DNA of 64,000 bases from Symbiodinium natans (taxonomy: Eukaryota; Sar; Dinophyceae; Suessiales; Symbiodiniaceae), in contig CAJNDS010000835.1 in the NCBI GenBank assembly GCA_905221605.1, forward strand, positions 186,001-250,000, in the 5' to 3' direction. Made by a program: the position numbers and the translations under genes. Below are positions 33,491-43,817 of this stretch, one piece after another (the first letter of the stretch is position 1; every line of letters starts with the position of its first letter). The notes beneath the pieces were generated by a model. The model did not search any database. It had not been told where the DNA came from and saw only the letters and a list, made by a program, of their open reading frames with translations.

Positions 33491-33502
33491 GCTCCGCTAC
33501 CA
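33491..33502 (-). other. Primer-binding site, element 2
   Basis: The minus-sense TGGTAGCGGAGC adjoins the 5' LTR and is identical to the site of element 1, so both elements probably use the same initiator-methionine-like tRNA. Confidence 0.78.
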
Positions 33503-33844
33503 CGTAAAACCGAAGGCCCTCTGGTACCTTTTCCCTTGAAAGCACGAACTCTGACCTCTCACACAAGTGCGGACAACTCTCTCTTTTTCACAGTCAGAGC
33601 CACTTGAGCCTTAAGCGAAAAGTCACGAAGTGCACAGACTAAACGAATTCTCTCTTGTGAGCTTAAACTCAGCTTCAGAACGAACAGTTCCTACACACTG
33701 CACACTCACTTTAAATAGCGTATTGGGCAAGCATAAACCATCAAGGATGGGATCACACGGATTCTCAATCACTTCAAAGCAAAACAAACCTACAAGCTGA
33801 TCCAAAACATGACGAAAACATCACTGATCAGCCACAATCTTCCA
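33503..33844 (-). repeat. 5' LTR of element 2
   Basis: A 342-bp copy, shorter than the other LTR mainly by a 36-bp deletion after TATTGGGCAA. It retains the TATA-like box at 33709-33718. CAATC follows at 33845-33849. Confidence 0.88.
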
Positions 33845-33849
33845 CAATC

Positions 33850-34790
33850 TTCTCTAGTGTTGCTGTAATTCCAGTTGCAATGTCTTGTGGGCGCACGATG
33901 GAATTTTTCGTCGGGCAACCTAAAGCCATCTGCTTTCCGTTGGCCATTGCAGAAATCCACTACTAACAATCTAAAGCAAAAAATCGCTTGTTATTGGCGG
34001 TTGAGACAAGCTTGGTGCACGCACACGTGGCAAGTACCAACTTGCCTTCTCTTCTATTTGCCTTCCATGCTCTTCCACTTGTTGCTTTGCCACTTTCTTT
34101 CGCTCCAGCTTTGATCTTTTTCCTTTCCCTCTGGAAATTTGCTGCTGCCATTCTTTCTTGCCTCGTACTTGTTCTTCTTTTTCCTTTCCACACTTGCCTT
34201 TCTTGCTTTGCTCCACAAATCACCTGCCTAAACTTTATCAACTTCCATTAACGTGGTGGTTGATCCCATTTGAATCTGGACTTGGGATCTTAACGGCCTT
34301 CAAAGCCATTCACCATAGTGGCAGAACCAGGTTCTCAAAGAAGCTGCTTTCTGACAAAGCCTCGTAGCTGTTGTTGACTTCCATTGTAGGCTGTCAGCTG
34401 CTTGTGCATACGTTGTCCTTCTCGACAGCTGGCGAACTATTGAGTGACCTGGCCCATTCCTGGCCGGGGCTTTCAGACCCCAACCCTTGAGCATCATGAG
34501 CATCGGCTGGCGCTGGCCCGGGCTTTCAGACCCAAACCCTCGAGCATCATGAGCATCAGCTGGCGCTGGCCCGGGCTTGCAGATCCAAACCCTCGAGCAT
34601 CATGAGCATCAGCAGCAAAAACAGGGTTGAGGAAAGCTTATTTTTCCATTGTTACAGCACGCTGTAAGAGGAGCGCTTTCAACGAGTGCCACTGCACACA
34701 GAACTCCAAGTGTGGTCCAGCGGTGACAGCGAGAGCTGAAAACGAGTGTCGAGAGGTTTAAATCAACATGACTGAGATCGACTTTTTCCC
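33850..34790. other. Spacer between elements 2 and 3
   Basis: No gene is supported. A hydrophobic plus frame (33988-34251) and a Lys/Arg-rich minus frame (33971-34216) mirror each other and neither is convincing. It contains the 53-bp tandem repeat listed next. Confidence 0.4.
34452..34612. repeat. 53-bp tandem repeat, 3 copies
   Basis: Three copies of a 53-bp unit with the core GGCCCGGGCTTTCAGACCC and GAGCATCATGAGCATCAGC, differing at a few bases. It lies upstream of the protease part of element 3. Confidence 0.8.
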
Positions 34791-34843
34791 AGAACCTTTT
34801 CCGTAATGATGGTAACAGCCAAAGAGGAGAAGACCGGAGTGGT

Positions 34844-35389
34844 TTGGAATGGATGCTGAGTGGACAATCTGGAGCCTACCCTGGCGGCATCCAAGCGGAG
34901 ATTGCGAGAGTGCAGGTAGAGGAGGTGTACGGTGGTTGTAGACTCCGGTCCGGAGCAGACGTATCGGTGGCTCCTTTGAAGTTCAAGAAGCATGGGGAGA
35001 AGGCCAACTCAGGGCTTTTGCTCCAGGATGCACAGAGCAATGCAATCGTGGAGCAGGCCGCAGGCCTGTCGTGTTCTTGTTTTCTGAGGGGAACCAGTGA
35101 CGATTCGAGAGAAATGCTTATCAAAGCGGCTGGTGTCTTGGAAGTGAAACTGAAGGACCGACCATCGCTAGGGGTCGCCAAGCCGATCAAGTCAAGGAAA
35201 TTCCCTTGGAACCGTCAGTTTGGAGCAGTCAGGATTGGAGTTGGCTGTCTTTGTCAGAAAGGAGGAAGCAGTTCGTCTTCCGCAGCCAGGCGATGTGTGG
35301 GTCCACCTGTAGTCAAGCATGCGTCCTGGGGAGAAGCCGACAGTCGCCCCATAAAGCAGTCAGCCTCGAAGCAGGGGAAGAAGAGGTAA
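34844..35389 (+). pseudogene. Protease fragment of element 3
   Basis: The frame contains SGADVSVAPLKF, the region after a copia protease active site. The expected VVVDSG lies just upstream in another frame, so a frameshift sits on the catalytic motif itself. Downstream the sequence continues as the typical protease-to-integrase region with further frame breaks. Confidence 0.7.
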
Positions 35390-36045
35390 AGGAGGACGCA
35401 AAAGAGCTCAGGCCAGTGATCCAGATCGATTACTGCTGCACCTTCGCAAAGGAGAGAGGAGAGCAGCAGCTTGAGGAGGTTGAACAAGGAGATGAGAACC
35501 AGAAGATGGCAAAGGATGAGCTTGACTATCGGGACGTGTAGTCTAAACCTCCTGGCAGCCGAGTCGTCAACAGGTTGGAGACAGTGCATACCTCTGTTGG
35601 AGAAAGGTGCTTCCTCGTTGAAGAAAGTGACTGAGGCGATCACTCGACTCAGCATGCAAGTTGGAGGTGGCGAAGAAGTTGTGCTTCAAGGCGACTCGGA
35701 GCCGGCCATCCAACAGATCCTCAACAGTGTGGTCGCTTGTAGGGCGTAGGGGAAAGCTCGGTCTTCGTACAAGGACAAAAGTGACACCACAAGGCTCTCA
35801 TGCTTCCAATGGTCAAAGAAAGCAGTCAGCACTGTTCGCAGAGGAGCTCTTACCCTCAGGGTCCAATTGGAGGAAAGGACCAAGTGTGCTGTACAAGGAC
35901 GCTTGCCCATATTTGCATGGCTCCTTCGTCATGCAGCCTTCGTCCACAACCGCTTCTTCGTTGGTTCGCGAGGCGGTCCTGCCTTCGAAGCGCCAACTCA
36001 CCCTCTGGCAACGTGGGAGGTTTTTCCCCCTCATAGATCTCATCC
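35390..36045 (+). pseudogene. Integrase core fragments of element 3
   Basis: Integrase pieces occur in changing frames: VIQIDYCCTF (first catalytic Asp region, about 35420), LQGDSEPAIQQIL (second Asp region, about 35695) and TKCAVQGRLPIFAWLLRHAA (about 35885-35945). The coding is broken by frameshifts and is non-functional. Confidence 0.7.
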
Positions 36046-36074
36046 TCGACTTCCTTCTCCAGGACTGTGTCTAC

Positions 36075-36980
36075 ATCTGAGAGCCACTCTTCCCAGCTTG
36101 CCCATTCTTCGATAGGAATGTCACCATGAACTTCATTGATTCCGGCAAAGCCGGGAGGGTAAAGGGTCTGTCAAGAAGTAGCCTTGCTCGCTTTCCTTGT
36201 GGGACTGGTAGCGCAGGCTGATCTTCCTCACGGACTGGTCGGGAACTTGTATCCATTGTTGAACACGGACTGGCCTTTGCTGTGGGAACTGCTTCTGCTT
36301 TCGCCTTTGCTGTGGGAATAGCTTCTACTTTCGCCTTTGCTGTGGGAACTGCTTCTGCTTTTCGCCTTTGCTGTGACAACTGTTTCTGCTTTCGCCTTTG
36401 CTGCGGGAACTGCTTTTGCTTTCGCCTCTTCTGTGGGAACTGCTTTTTGCTTTCGCCTGTTCTGTGGGAACTTCAATGGGACTTGGGCTTTCCACACTCA
36501 GGCTTGAGGAGCTTGATGTTTCATCCGAACCGGCTTCGTCCTGCACGGGTGGTCTTGGAGTGCCTGCAGCTATTGACTCAGCTGCAGCTCTACCAGCTGC
36601 TTTGGCCAGCTCCTCCAAGGAGGCTGAATCAGGCGTACGACCCGTGTAGAGCGGTCGCTTTCGCTTTGATTTGTTCCCATAGTCCCAAAGCAGACCACGG
36701 GCTGATACCACTCCATCGCTATCCCACTGGTTCTCCTCTGGAACTCTCCTCACTGACCTGCTTTCCACAGCTCCTTCAGGTGTCAAGAGCACATGGGCAC
36801 CGTTCTTCTCTGAAAGACCAACCCAGATGCCCCTTTGCCACTGCAGATCGCCCTTGTACTTCGTGGGTTTGAAGAAGATGCATGACTCTCCAAAAGCCAA
36901 CATCTGAGCTCGAAACTTTCGCCCTCGATAGAAAGGAGCTAGATCGGCTGGTGAGTATGGGTGTTCTGAGACTGCCGGAA
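36075..36980 (-). pseudogene. Inverted integrase tail and linker, element 3
   Basis: On the minus strand a frame reads SPADLAPFYRGRKF, then QWQRGIWVGLSEKNGAHVLL and RSVRRVPEENQW, the conserved copia integrase C-terminus. A low-complexity linker follows. It is antisense to the flanking integrase core and RT. The order inside the block is what an inversion of the missing middle part would give. Confidence 0.75.
36255..36475. repeat. 30-bp tandem repeats in integrase-RT linker
   Basis: About seven imperfect copies of a 30-bp unit containing GCTGTGGGAACTGCTTCTGC. On the minus strand one frame reads AEAVPTAKAK repeats. It lies in the inverted block. Confidence 0.8.
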
Positions 36981-36984
36981 AAAG

Positions 36985-38236
36985 GGGAGGACCTCGGGCC
37001 CAAGCTCGCGACCTGGAACTGGTCACCCTGGATATAAAGGATGCGTACTTGAATGTACCCCAGAAGAGTCCAGTCATCATCGAGGTGGATGCCCGGCTGC
37101 TTGGAGATGAAAGGTCTGGCAGCATCCCGTTCATCCTGGAGCGGCTCCTTCCTGGGCAGCGAATTGCAGCTTCCGAATGGTTTCAGTTCATGAAAAGCAT
37201 GCTGGGGGAGGCGGGGATGAGCGGACTCATCAAGGAACCAACCCTCTTTAGAAGCGACAAGGTTGAGGAGGAGAAGGGCTTGGTTCTGCATGCCGACGAC
37301 GCAATCCTGGCGACCACCGCTGAAGGGCGGAAAGAGCTGGTTGAAGCTTTGAGCAGAAGAGTGGTGGTGCAAGTGTCTGAGCCAATGCGGAATGTTGGCG
37401 ATGAGCTTGAGTTCCTCAAGAGGAAGTACATCAAGACTTGCGAAGGGGTTGCAATGTTCAGCGGGGCAAAGCATCTGGATGGGCTGATAGAGGCTGTGGG
37501 AAGTGTGACGCCAAGGGACACTCCGGCAGATCAATCCTTCTCAGAGATAGACAAGAGCCCTTCCTTGAGCCCGAGCAAAGCAAAGATCTTCAGGGAATGC
37601 GTGGGAAGGCTTCTCTACCTGAGCCACACCCGGAGTGACATCCAATTTGCAGTATGTGTCTTGGCGAGTGATGTCCTACAAGTGGCTGCAGCGAGTCGTG
37701 GGCTACCTTGTCCGAACACCCAACATCGGGTTCCTAATCCGAAGCCCGAAGGCTCATGCTTGCCTGGGATTTCCCGGGGATGGTAGCCTGGAGGAAGGCG
37801 GCAAGTTGGTGCTCGAGTCAGTGACAGATGCTGATTGGGCTGGATGCAAGGCCTCAAGAAGGAGCAAAAGTTCAGTTCACCTTTATTGTGCTGGTGGGCT
37901 CTTGGCGAGCTACGTCAGGAGCCAAAGATCGATAGCTCTTTCCAGTGGCGAGTCGGAGTACATCGCTATGGTCAGTGGGGCTACCGAGCTTGTCTATTTG
38001 AAGGAGTGCCTTGTGTATCTCAGCAGGGGCCGCTTTGAAGTCGAAGCAATCATGAGGAGCGACAGCGCGGCAGCACGAGGCATCAGCCAGAGGATGGGAT
38101 GTGGGCGAGTGAGACACTTGGACTGTGCCCTGATGTGGGTTCAGAATGCCATAAAGGAGAAGGCCTTGAAAGCCGGGCCAATAGCTGGAGTTCGCAATCC
38201 AGCTGACGTCGGCACAAAAGCTCTAAGTGGCCATTT
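36985..38236 (+). pseudogene. RT and RNase H remnants, element 3
   Basis: It starts in RT at LVTLDIKDAYLNVPQ, with catalytic region LVLHADDAILATT (HADD instead of YVDD). It continues through the RT thumb (LLYLSHTRSDIQFAV), a frame change near 37640, and RNase H (VTDADWAGCKASRRS, SSGESEYIAM, RSDSAAARG, NPADVGTKALSGHF). The N-terminal RT part lies in or was lost at the inversion. The catalytic change and frameshifts suggest it is dead. Confidence 0.8.
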
Positions 38237-38639
38237 TGCCAGTGCTACTTGTGCTTGGGTCAGATGGAGTCGACATCAGCGAGGGCTTGAGCCTTGCTAT
38301 GGGGTTGAGCCTGGTAGAAGAAGCTGCAGTTTCCTCGATTTCGTCATGCGTTACAGTTGTTTTGGTTCTCTGCTTTTGGATTGGTGCAGCATGGATTTGT
38401 TTCCATCTTTTCCCAACTTCGATGAGCAGCAAGTCAAGAGCCAAAAACCAGAAGTGGGCTGCCAGGCAGATCGAGGAATGAGCCCAAGCGAGATGAAGTT
38501 TGCCGATGATCACATGGAAAGGTGCGAGTTCTTGACACGAGCAGTACGGGAAGAGCATCGCGTTGTGGAGCAGTGCGAGCAGGCTCTTCGTGATGTAAGG
38601 TCAGAAAACAGGAGGCGAGATTCACAGGGTGAGGGCTGA
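38227..38639 (+). pseudogene. Membrane and coiled-coil tail, element 3
   Basis: After RNase H one frame (38227-38481) encodes a hydrophobic helix VTVVLVLCFWIGAAWICFH. An adjacent frame ending at 38639 encodes a charged coiled-coil-like stretch around HRVVEQCEQALRDV. A membrane helix after RNase H is also present in element 1. Confidence 0.5.
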
Positions 38640-38839
38640 GAATGCCAGAGTGCTAAGAAGAGCATTCTACCCTGAATCTGTACAGATCACGAGACGAGGA
38701 ACATCCTATCATGTTGAAGGATGCCCCTCCCTTGAGCATTCTACTGGTGTTATGACCTATCACCATTGCAGCCGCATTCGACAAGGGAGGTGAGAGTAGA
38801 CGAGTAGCCATGCAGAATGCAGGGCAACTCGAGGCGGGG

Positions 38840-38919
38840 TGTAAGAACAGTTTGCACCCTGTTGAGCTTGACAATCATGTCCGACTGAAGCCCTCGAATG
38901 TTCAGAGAAAATCCTTGCA
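38840..38919 (+). repeat. Probable 3' LTR (or its start), element 3
   Basis: TGTAAGAACAG follows the tract GAGGCGGGG exactly as the 3' LTR follows the purine tract in element 1. A CA end near 38919 would give an 80-bp LTR. With no second copy in the window the end is a guess. Confidence 0.4.
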
Positions 38920-39242
38920 ATTTTCAGAATTTGGCCGCTTTATTTTCAGAATAAGGCCGCTCGCTGTTTGATTTTCAGAATAAGGCCGCTCTATTTTCAG
39001 AATTTGGCCGCTTCATTTTCAGAATAAGGCCGCTTGATTTTCAGAATAAGGCCGCTTTTTTTTCTGAACATGGCCGCTGCGTTGTCAGAATAAGGCCGCT
39101 GTATTTTCAGAATGAGGCCGCTTTATTTTCGGCATAAGGCCGCTGTATTTCAGAACAAGGCCGCTTTATTTTCAGAATTTGGTCGCTTTATTTTCCCTTT
39201 TTTCTCAGAACAAGGCCCCTTTTTTTCAGAATAAGGCCCTTT
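38920..39242 (+). repeat. 22-bp tandem array
   Basis: About 14 imperfect copies of a unit with the core TTTTCAGAATAAGGCCGCT, some with AATTTGG in place of AATAAGG, and length changes in the T run. It immediately follows element 3. A single inverted copy is at 10715-10732. Confidence 0.9.
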
Positions 39243-39329
39243 TTGCTTTTTCAATGTTGTGGGATTCTCTGGGTGGGATTTGAGCCGTAAATACAGCTTT
39301 ACCATAAAACTGCTCGACCTGGAGTGCTG

Positions 39330-39474
39330 AACCCTAAGCCCTAAGCCCTAAGCCCTAAGCCCTAAGCCTTAAACCCTAAACCCTAAACCCTAAGCCCTAA
39401 ACCCTAAACGCTAAACCCTAAACCCTAAACCCTACACCCTAAACCTTAAAGCCTACCCTAAACCCTAAACCCTC
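39330..39474 (-). repeat. Interstitial telomere-type array
   Basis: About 20 units of CCCTAAA and the variants CCCTAAG and CCTTAAA, that is TTTAGGG on the minus strand. This is the plant-type telomere repeat also known from dinoflagellates. It is degenerate and internal, so it is not a chromosome end. Confidence 0.85.
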
Positions 39475-39479
39475 GGCTG

Positions 39480-41340
39480 TTGTTTTTTTTGATCTTTTTC
39501 ATTCTTTTGATCGGCAGCGCATGTTTCCACTCCCGGACTGCTCTTGTGCCCGAAGGCGATGCGTAAGCGTTCGTGTTTTCAGAGGTGTGGCTCCCAGTGT
39601 TGATACTGACGATGAAAGGGCCGGTGGGGTGGCGCGCCATCTTCGAAATGTTTAAGATAGGGGTCACGGGTTTATGTTGTCGCTTCGAATTCGTTTGATA
39701 GTCACAAGGATGGAAACATGTGGGATCCTCCATCATCTAGAAATTGTCTCCGTTGGGATTTGGTTTAGTGTTCATGTTATAGGGTTCTCGGTCTGTGCAG
39801 CGCGGCGGCGGCGGCCCGATTTGCATCAAAGTGCTTCTTGCTACGATATCTTGCAACGCCGCTCCTTTTTTTGTTTCTTTTTCGCGCCTCTTTTCCGCCG
39901 GCATGGTGGCTGTCCCGCTGGGCTATACTACGTACGCCGCCGGGGGTAGGCTGACTACCTGTATCGACGCTCGAGACCTCGTCGCCAACCACTATAGGGC
40001 TCGCGCTGGGCCTGCGAGCTCGAGCATTCGCTCAAGGGGCGGCTCATCTCTGACACGGCGGAGCGGCGGGCCAAGCCTGCCCCAGTGCCGTGCTGGCGAC
40101 GGCCTGCTGCGCGGCTACCCCCACCAACGGCGTGACCAGCCCACGGCGGAGAGCGGGCGGCGGTTTCTGCGACTGGACGCGCAGAAGGTAGTGCACCTTC
40201 TGATCTCCATCAGCGGCGCCCAGCTGTGGGTGCCCTGTCCGCGCGAGCGGGGCGATGAGGGTGGCATCGCAGCATATCGCAGCACATCGTGCCTCCCCGC
40301 GGCATGGCGCCGTACGCGACTAGGTCGAGCCGTCCGCGATCATCGGCTGGCACCCCCGGTGCGGTAGTGTCCACTTGCCCATCAAATCCGACCACTTCGC
40401 TGCGGGCAACGTGGTGTGCCCAGGCTCGCTCGACGATCTGTTTTCGCGCATCGTGCAAACCCGTGCGGGCGCAGCGTTGTCCTCGTACTCATCGACTTGC
40501 TGGCCGCAACCAAGGTGTGGACCACAGCTGTTGGGGCTAAGCGGCAGGGGCAACCTCAAGAGGCGCGCAACGTGAACTGCATGGCGAGAGTGAGTGCTGG
40601 TTCGCTCGGCACTGCCAATAGCCAGTCACCAGCGACCGACCCGCCTCGCGAACACAGCAGGGATTGGGACGCTGGCTGCAAGGCTTGCAGCTCGCGCTCG
40701 CGATAGTAGAGGTTTTGAGTCCGTGGAACTGCCAGCCACACGGCCATTCCCGGGCCTTCATCACGGGGCTGTTGCGGCCGGGCGCCTGCGTAGGCAACAG
40801 CCTTCCGCATCGCATTGCTTCGGCTTCGTGTAAGCAGGGGATCGTGCCCTCCGCGCCCTGCTCCAGAGCCGCCTAGCTGCTGTCAGCCGCGCCGGGCAGT
40901 TGGGAACGGATAACAGGGAGCGCGTCCATCCACCTTGCCCAGCATGCTCCTGTGGCCGTTCACCCCGCTGATTGCAAGCCGAGCCTGCCGCGATGCAAGT
41001 GGCCAGGCTTGTGGCGGTTCCCAAACACTTTTGGAGAGTCCCCCAAACAACTTGGTCGTACGCCCGCGCGTAATATGCCGATTCGAAAGGCCGGAGCGTT
41101 TGCAAGGCGTGGTTGGCGTGGGGCGACGCGCAGAACAGCAGCAACAACCAGGCGCACTGGAGGTTCGGGAACACCCTGGTGAGCGGCGTTCTTCCTGAGG
41201 CTACGCGTCAGCCCATGTTTGGACGAAATCGGTGTGCCTACGGCTTGTCGCCCCGCCAGACATCCTCGCCCAAGTCGGCGATCCCGCATGGGAGGGCTCG
41301 ACGTTCTACGCGATATGAAGAGCAGGAGGACTTGAGGCTG
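39480..41340. other. GC-rich region, no intact gene
   Basis: Open frames occur on both strands because of high GC. A frame around 40790-40870 (ASCKQGIVPSAPCSRAA) faintly recalls an RT QGCPLS motif, which would fit LINE debris, but I would not call it. Confidence 0.35.
40959..41209 (+). repeat. 251-bp direct repeat, copy A
   Basis: It matches 42140-42390 over 251 bp with about eight substitutions and no indel. It starts TTCACCCCGCTGATTGC and ends CTACGCGTC. The two copies bracket the copia RT fragment at 41349-41860. Confidence 0.9.
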
Positions 41341-41348
41341 AGATCCGG

Positions 41349-41860
41349 ATGGACGGAAAGTATCTGGAGAGATTGGAAGAGCTTTTAGGGCTCGGAATAG
41401 CACATCCAAAGAAACTCCCGTTTCCAACAGACTATGGGAGATCGATGAAAAATGAGACCCCGCTGAACGCGGAAGAGCACCATCTGTATAGGTCTTGTGT
41501 GGGGATCCTGTTGTACATGACCCCCGAGCGACCCGACCTAGGGTTTGCGACGAAGTGGCTGTCTGGAAAGTTGGCGACACCGACGAGAGGTGACCTCGCA
41601 GTGTTGAGGCATGTGGCAAAGTATGTGAAAAGCTACGTCACACTATGTGATCGAACACATGGAGTCGCACCCTGGGAAGATTGCGGCAATGGACCGGCAG
41701 CAAACTCCCGTGTGAGGTCGGGTGCTACTGTGCGTGCAGCACTTGGTGAGGTTGGCTTCATTTTGAACGCCGAAAAGGCATGCAGGAGGCTACTAGAAGT
41801 TCCTTTGAGAAGTACCCCGTTATCTGCCTGTAAAAAGAAAGGGGTGATGCTGGCATGAAT
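41349..41860 (+). pseudogene. Copia RT fragment (orphan)
   Basis: The 5' part reads as the end of a copia RT leading to RNase H: MDGKYLERLEELLG, LYRSCVGILLYMTPERPDLG and LAVLRHVAKYVKSY. The RNase H part is absent or degraded. It is a truncated insertion lying between two 251-bp repeats. Confidence 0.75.
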
Positions 41861-42139
41861 GATGGTTCCCTCGACCTTAGCCGCCTATAGGAGGCACGCT
41901 TTTGCCACTTGCAGGATGATGTAGACAAGGACAGCGAGTCCTCACGGTGCAGTCCGCGTGGTTGGAAGCTCCGTGCCCTGCCCCCCCGCATGGCTTTGTT
42001 CCAGCCACCCGGTGAGTCCTGCACCCCATCGGCTGAACTCGACCGATTTTCCGTGTGCGGCCGCAAGCCCTCGTAAACCTAGCACTACAGGGGCCTCACG
42101 GCTGGCAAGTGGCTGCACGTCATCGGGAGGCTGCCCGCC

Positions 42140-42390
42140 TTCACCCCGCTGATTGCAAGCCGAGCCTGCCGCGATGCAAGTGGCCAGGCTTGTGGCGGTT
42201 CCCAAACACTTTTGGAGAGTCCCCCAAACAGCTTGGTCGTGCGCCCGCGCGTAATAGGCCGATTCGAAAGGCGGGAGCGTTTGCAAGGTGTGGTTGGCGT
42301 GGGGCGACGCGCAGAACAGCAGCAAGAACCAGGCGCACTGGAGGTTCGGGAACGCCCTGGTGAGCGGCGTTCTTCCTGAGGCTACGCGTC
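42140..42390 (+). repeat. 251-bp direct repeat, copy B
   Basis: The second copy of the repeat at 40959-41209, about 97 percent identical, 1181 bp downstream. Confidence 0.9.
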
Positions 42391-42777
42391 CAGCGGCCTC
42401 CGAGCGAGCACGGTCAGGCGGGAGCGGGCAGAACGGCAGAGCAAACCCCCGATGACCACTATGATTTGTCAACATCTTCATGCGCATCATCGCTTTGGGG
42501 GTTGCAATTGCTTTCCAAACGAGCGGCGCAGTATCCGTGTTTGTTTCTCGGCAGCCAAAAGAGCGTTGAAGGAAAAAAACAATTGTTCATGCAAACTTGT
42601 TATGGATGCGCCCGCAAGATGGCTATTGTTGCTGCGCTCATTTCAGCTTGTGTGTTGGTAACTTCCTGAGTGCTCGGTGCGCTTGATGCTCGTGCATGAG
42701 GCTGAGCAGGTTTTTTTGTTGAGATCCAGCATGGGCTTTTTTGTCGGGGGCACCTTCCGGAACTCTTTAGAACGGTA

Positions 42778-43116
42778 AATGCAACCCTCGTATCTCCCCT
42801 CACGGCTGCAGGGGTCCCCGGCCGAGAAGGTGGCAGCGCTGTCGAGGCGGCACTCCGCATCGCGCGCCGCGCGAAGCTCCGCACCTACCCCGAGTTCGCT
42901 CGCGCCTCCCGGTGCCGTCTGGCCGTCATCACTACTGAGGTTGGTGAAAAGTGGAGCCTTGAAGCAGCCCGCTTGCTGGCGCGTGCGTTGCCGTGCCCGC
43001 TCTGTGCCACTGTCCAGCCGTCCCGCCGCCATTTTTGCTTTTGCCCAGCGGCGGTCAGCCCTGCTCGCTTTGGCCGCTGCGCGTGCTGTCGCTCCCCATC
43101 GCTGGATCAGGCAAGA
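42778..43116 (+). pseudogene. LINE 3' end fragment A
   Basis: Reads NATLVSPLTAAGVP, LRTYPEFARASRCRLAV and EVGEKWSLEAARLLARAL, then after a frameshift AAIFAFAQRRSALLALA. It is clearly homologous to fragment B (43818-44420). From memory this region is common after RT in dinoflagellate LINE-type elements. Confidence 0.6.
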
Positions 43117-43164
43117 TTGAGGGGGACCCCCAACCCAAAACAAACTTCTGCGATGTATATGTGC

Positions 43165-43295
43165 ATAAAAGAATGGAATCCCAAAAAGCCTGGGTCCAAG
43201 GCATGGGATCGGTATGGGAAGTACAAGACAGCAACGACGATCGGGGAAGCGACCATCTTCGGCGCGCAGTGGCAAGACATTAGTGCTGACTTCCT
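43165..43295 (+). pseudogene. NPKKPGS-type repeat protein fragment
   Basis: The frame reads KEWNPKKPGSKAWDRYGKYK followed by ATTIGEA and FGAQWQDISADF. I recall the pattern NPKxxGS-RY-YK-A-T-E-G-D as common in hypothetical proteins of dinoflagellates. It sits between two LINE fragments and is probably mobile-element derived. Confidence 0.4.
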
Positions 43296-43817
43296 TTGTT
43301 TTTTTCTGGGGCTTTTTTCCTCCTGTCCACGCGATCCCTGTGCAGTGGCGCCGTAGCCAGGGTGCAGCCGAGTCACGGCATGCAGCTGGCGAGGGGCGGG
43401 AGCAGGGAGGAATCAGCAAGGAGTTCGCTGAGCTCCTTTGACAGCGGCATGACCCGACAACCTGCCTTCGACAAATCGATCATTTCAGGACCATCGCGGC
43501 TACGTCGATTTTCATGTCAGCAACTCGAACGTTCCGCGCTGCCCGCACTTCGGCCTGTCGCGAGGCCTGTCGCGAGCAAAAGCATGAGGGCCCGGGAGGC
43601 AAGGAAACCGGACATGGCACAGCGAGAGGTGGTCACCAGTTGGCATGCCGACATGCAGAGCTTCCAAGGTCGCCTGGAGCTTGTCGGCCTCGGCAGGCAG
43701 GCGAGAGCAAGCAGCGCTGGGCGAGAGTCTTGCCAAGGGGCCCCGGTTAGCGGCTTGCGCACCGGCTTGCGCACCGGCAGTGGTGGAACGCAAACTTCTT
43801 CGAGGAAACGGTTTCTT

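Larger units (their letters stand above)
23969..33844 (-). mobile_element. Ty1/copia LTR retrotransposon, element 2
   Basis: A minus-strand copia element of about 9.9 kb. Its LTRs lie at about 23971-24351 and 33503-33844. It has a primer-binding site at 33491-33502, a G-rich tract (CCCCCC on the plus strand, 24352-24357) inside the 3' LTR, and one uninterrupted 2665-codon ORF. The direct repeat CAATC(TT) at 23964-23970 and 33845-33851 fits a target duplication, with the exact LTR edge uncertain by about 2 bp. The intact ORF suggests recent activity, but the LTRs differ by substitutions and a 36-bp indel. It lies 27 bp from the target duplication of element 1. Confidence 0.93.
34800..38919 (+). 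mobile_element. Degenerate copia element 3 with internal inversion
   Basis: Ordered remnants of a copia Pol run left to right: protease (about 34910), integrase core (35400-36040), an inverted block on the minus strand carrying the integrase tail and linker (about 36080-36975), then RT (from about 36990) and RNase H to 38235, a membrane/coiled-coil tail to 38639, and a purine tract before TGTAAGAACAG at 38840. The last is probably the start of a 3' LTR, which may end at a CA near 38919. No 5' LTR is visible. The LTR start and purine tract resemble element 1, so they are probably related families. Confidence 0.85.

Noticed and set aside
33971-34251. Hydrophobic plus-strand ORF (87 codons) as a small membrane protein
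   Set aside because: It is the mirror of a Lys/Arg-rich minus frame; neither has supporting context.
39991-40000. ACTATAGGGC resembling a T7 promoter or cloning-vector junction
   Set aside because: Only the last ten bases match; the upstream TAATACGACTC part is absent and the flanks are not vector-like.
39795-40367. 190-codon plus-strand ORF
   Set aside because: In a GC-rich region where opposing frames are equally open; no domain or splice context.
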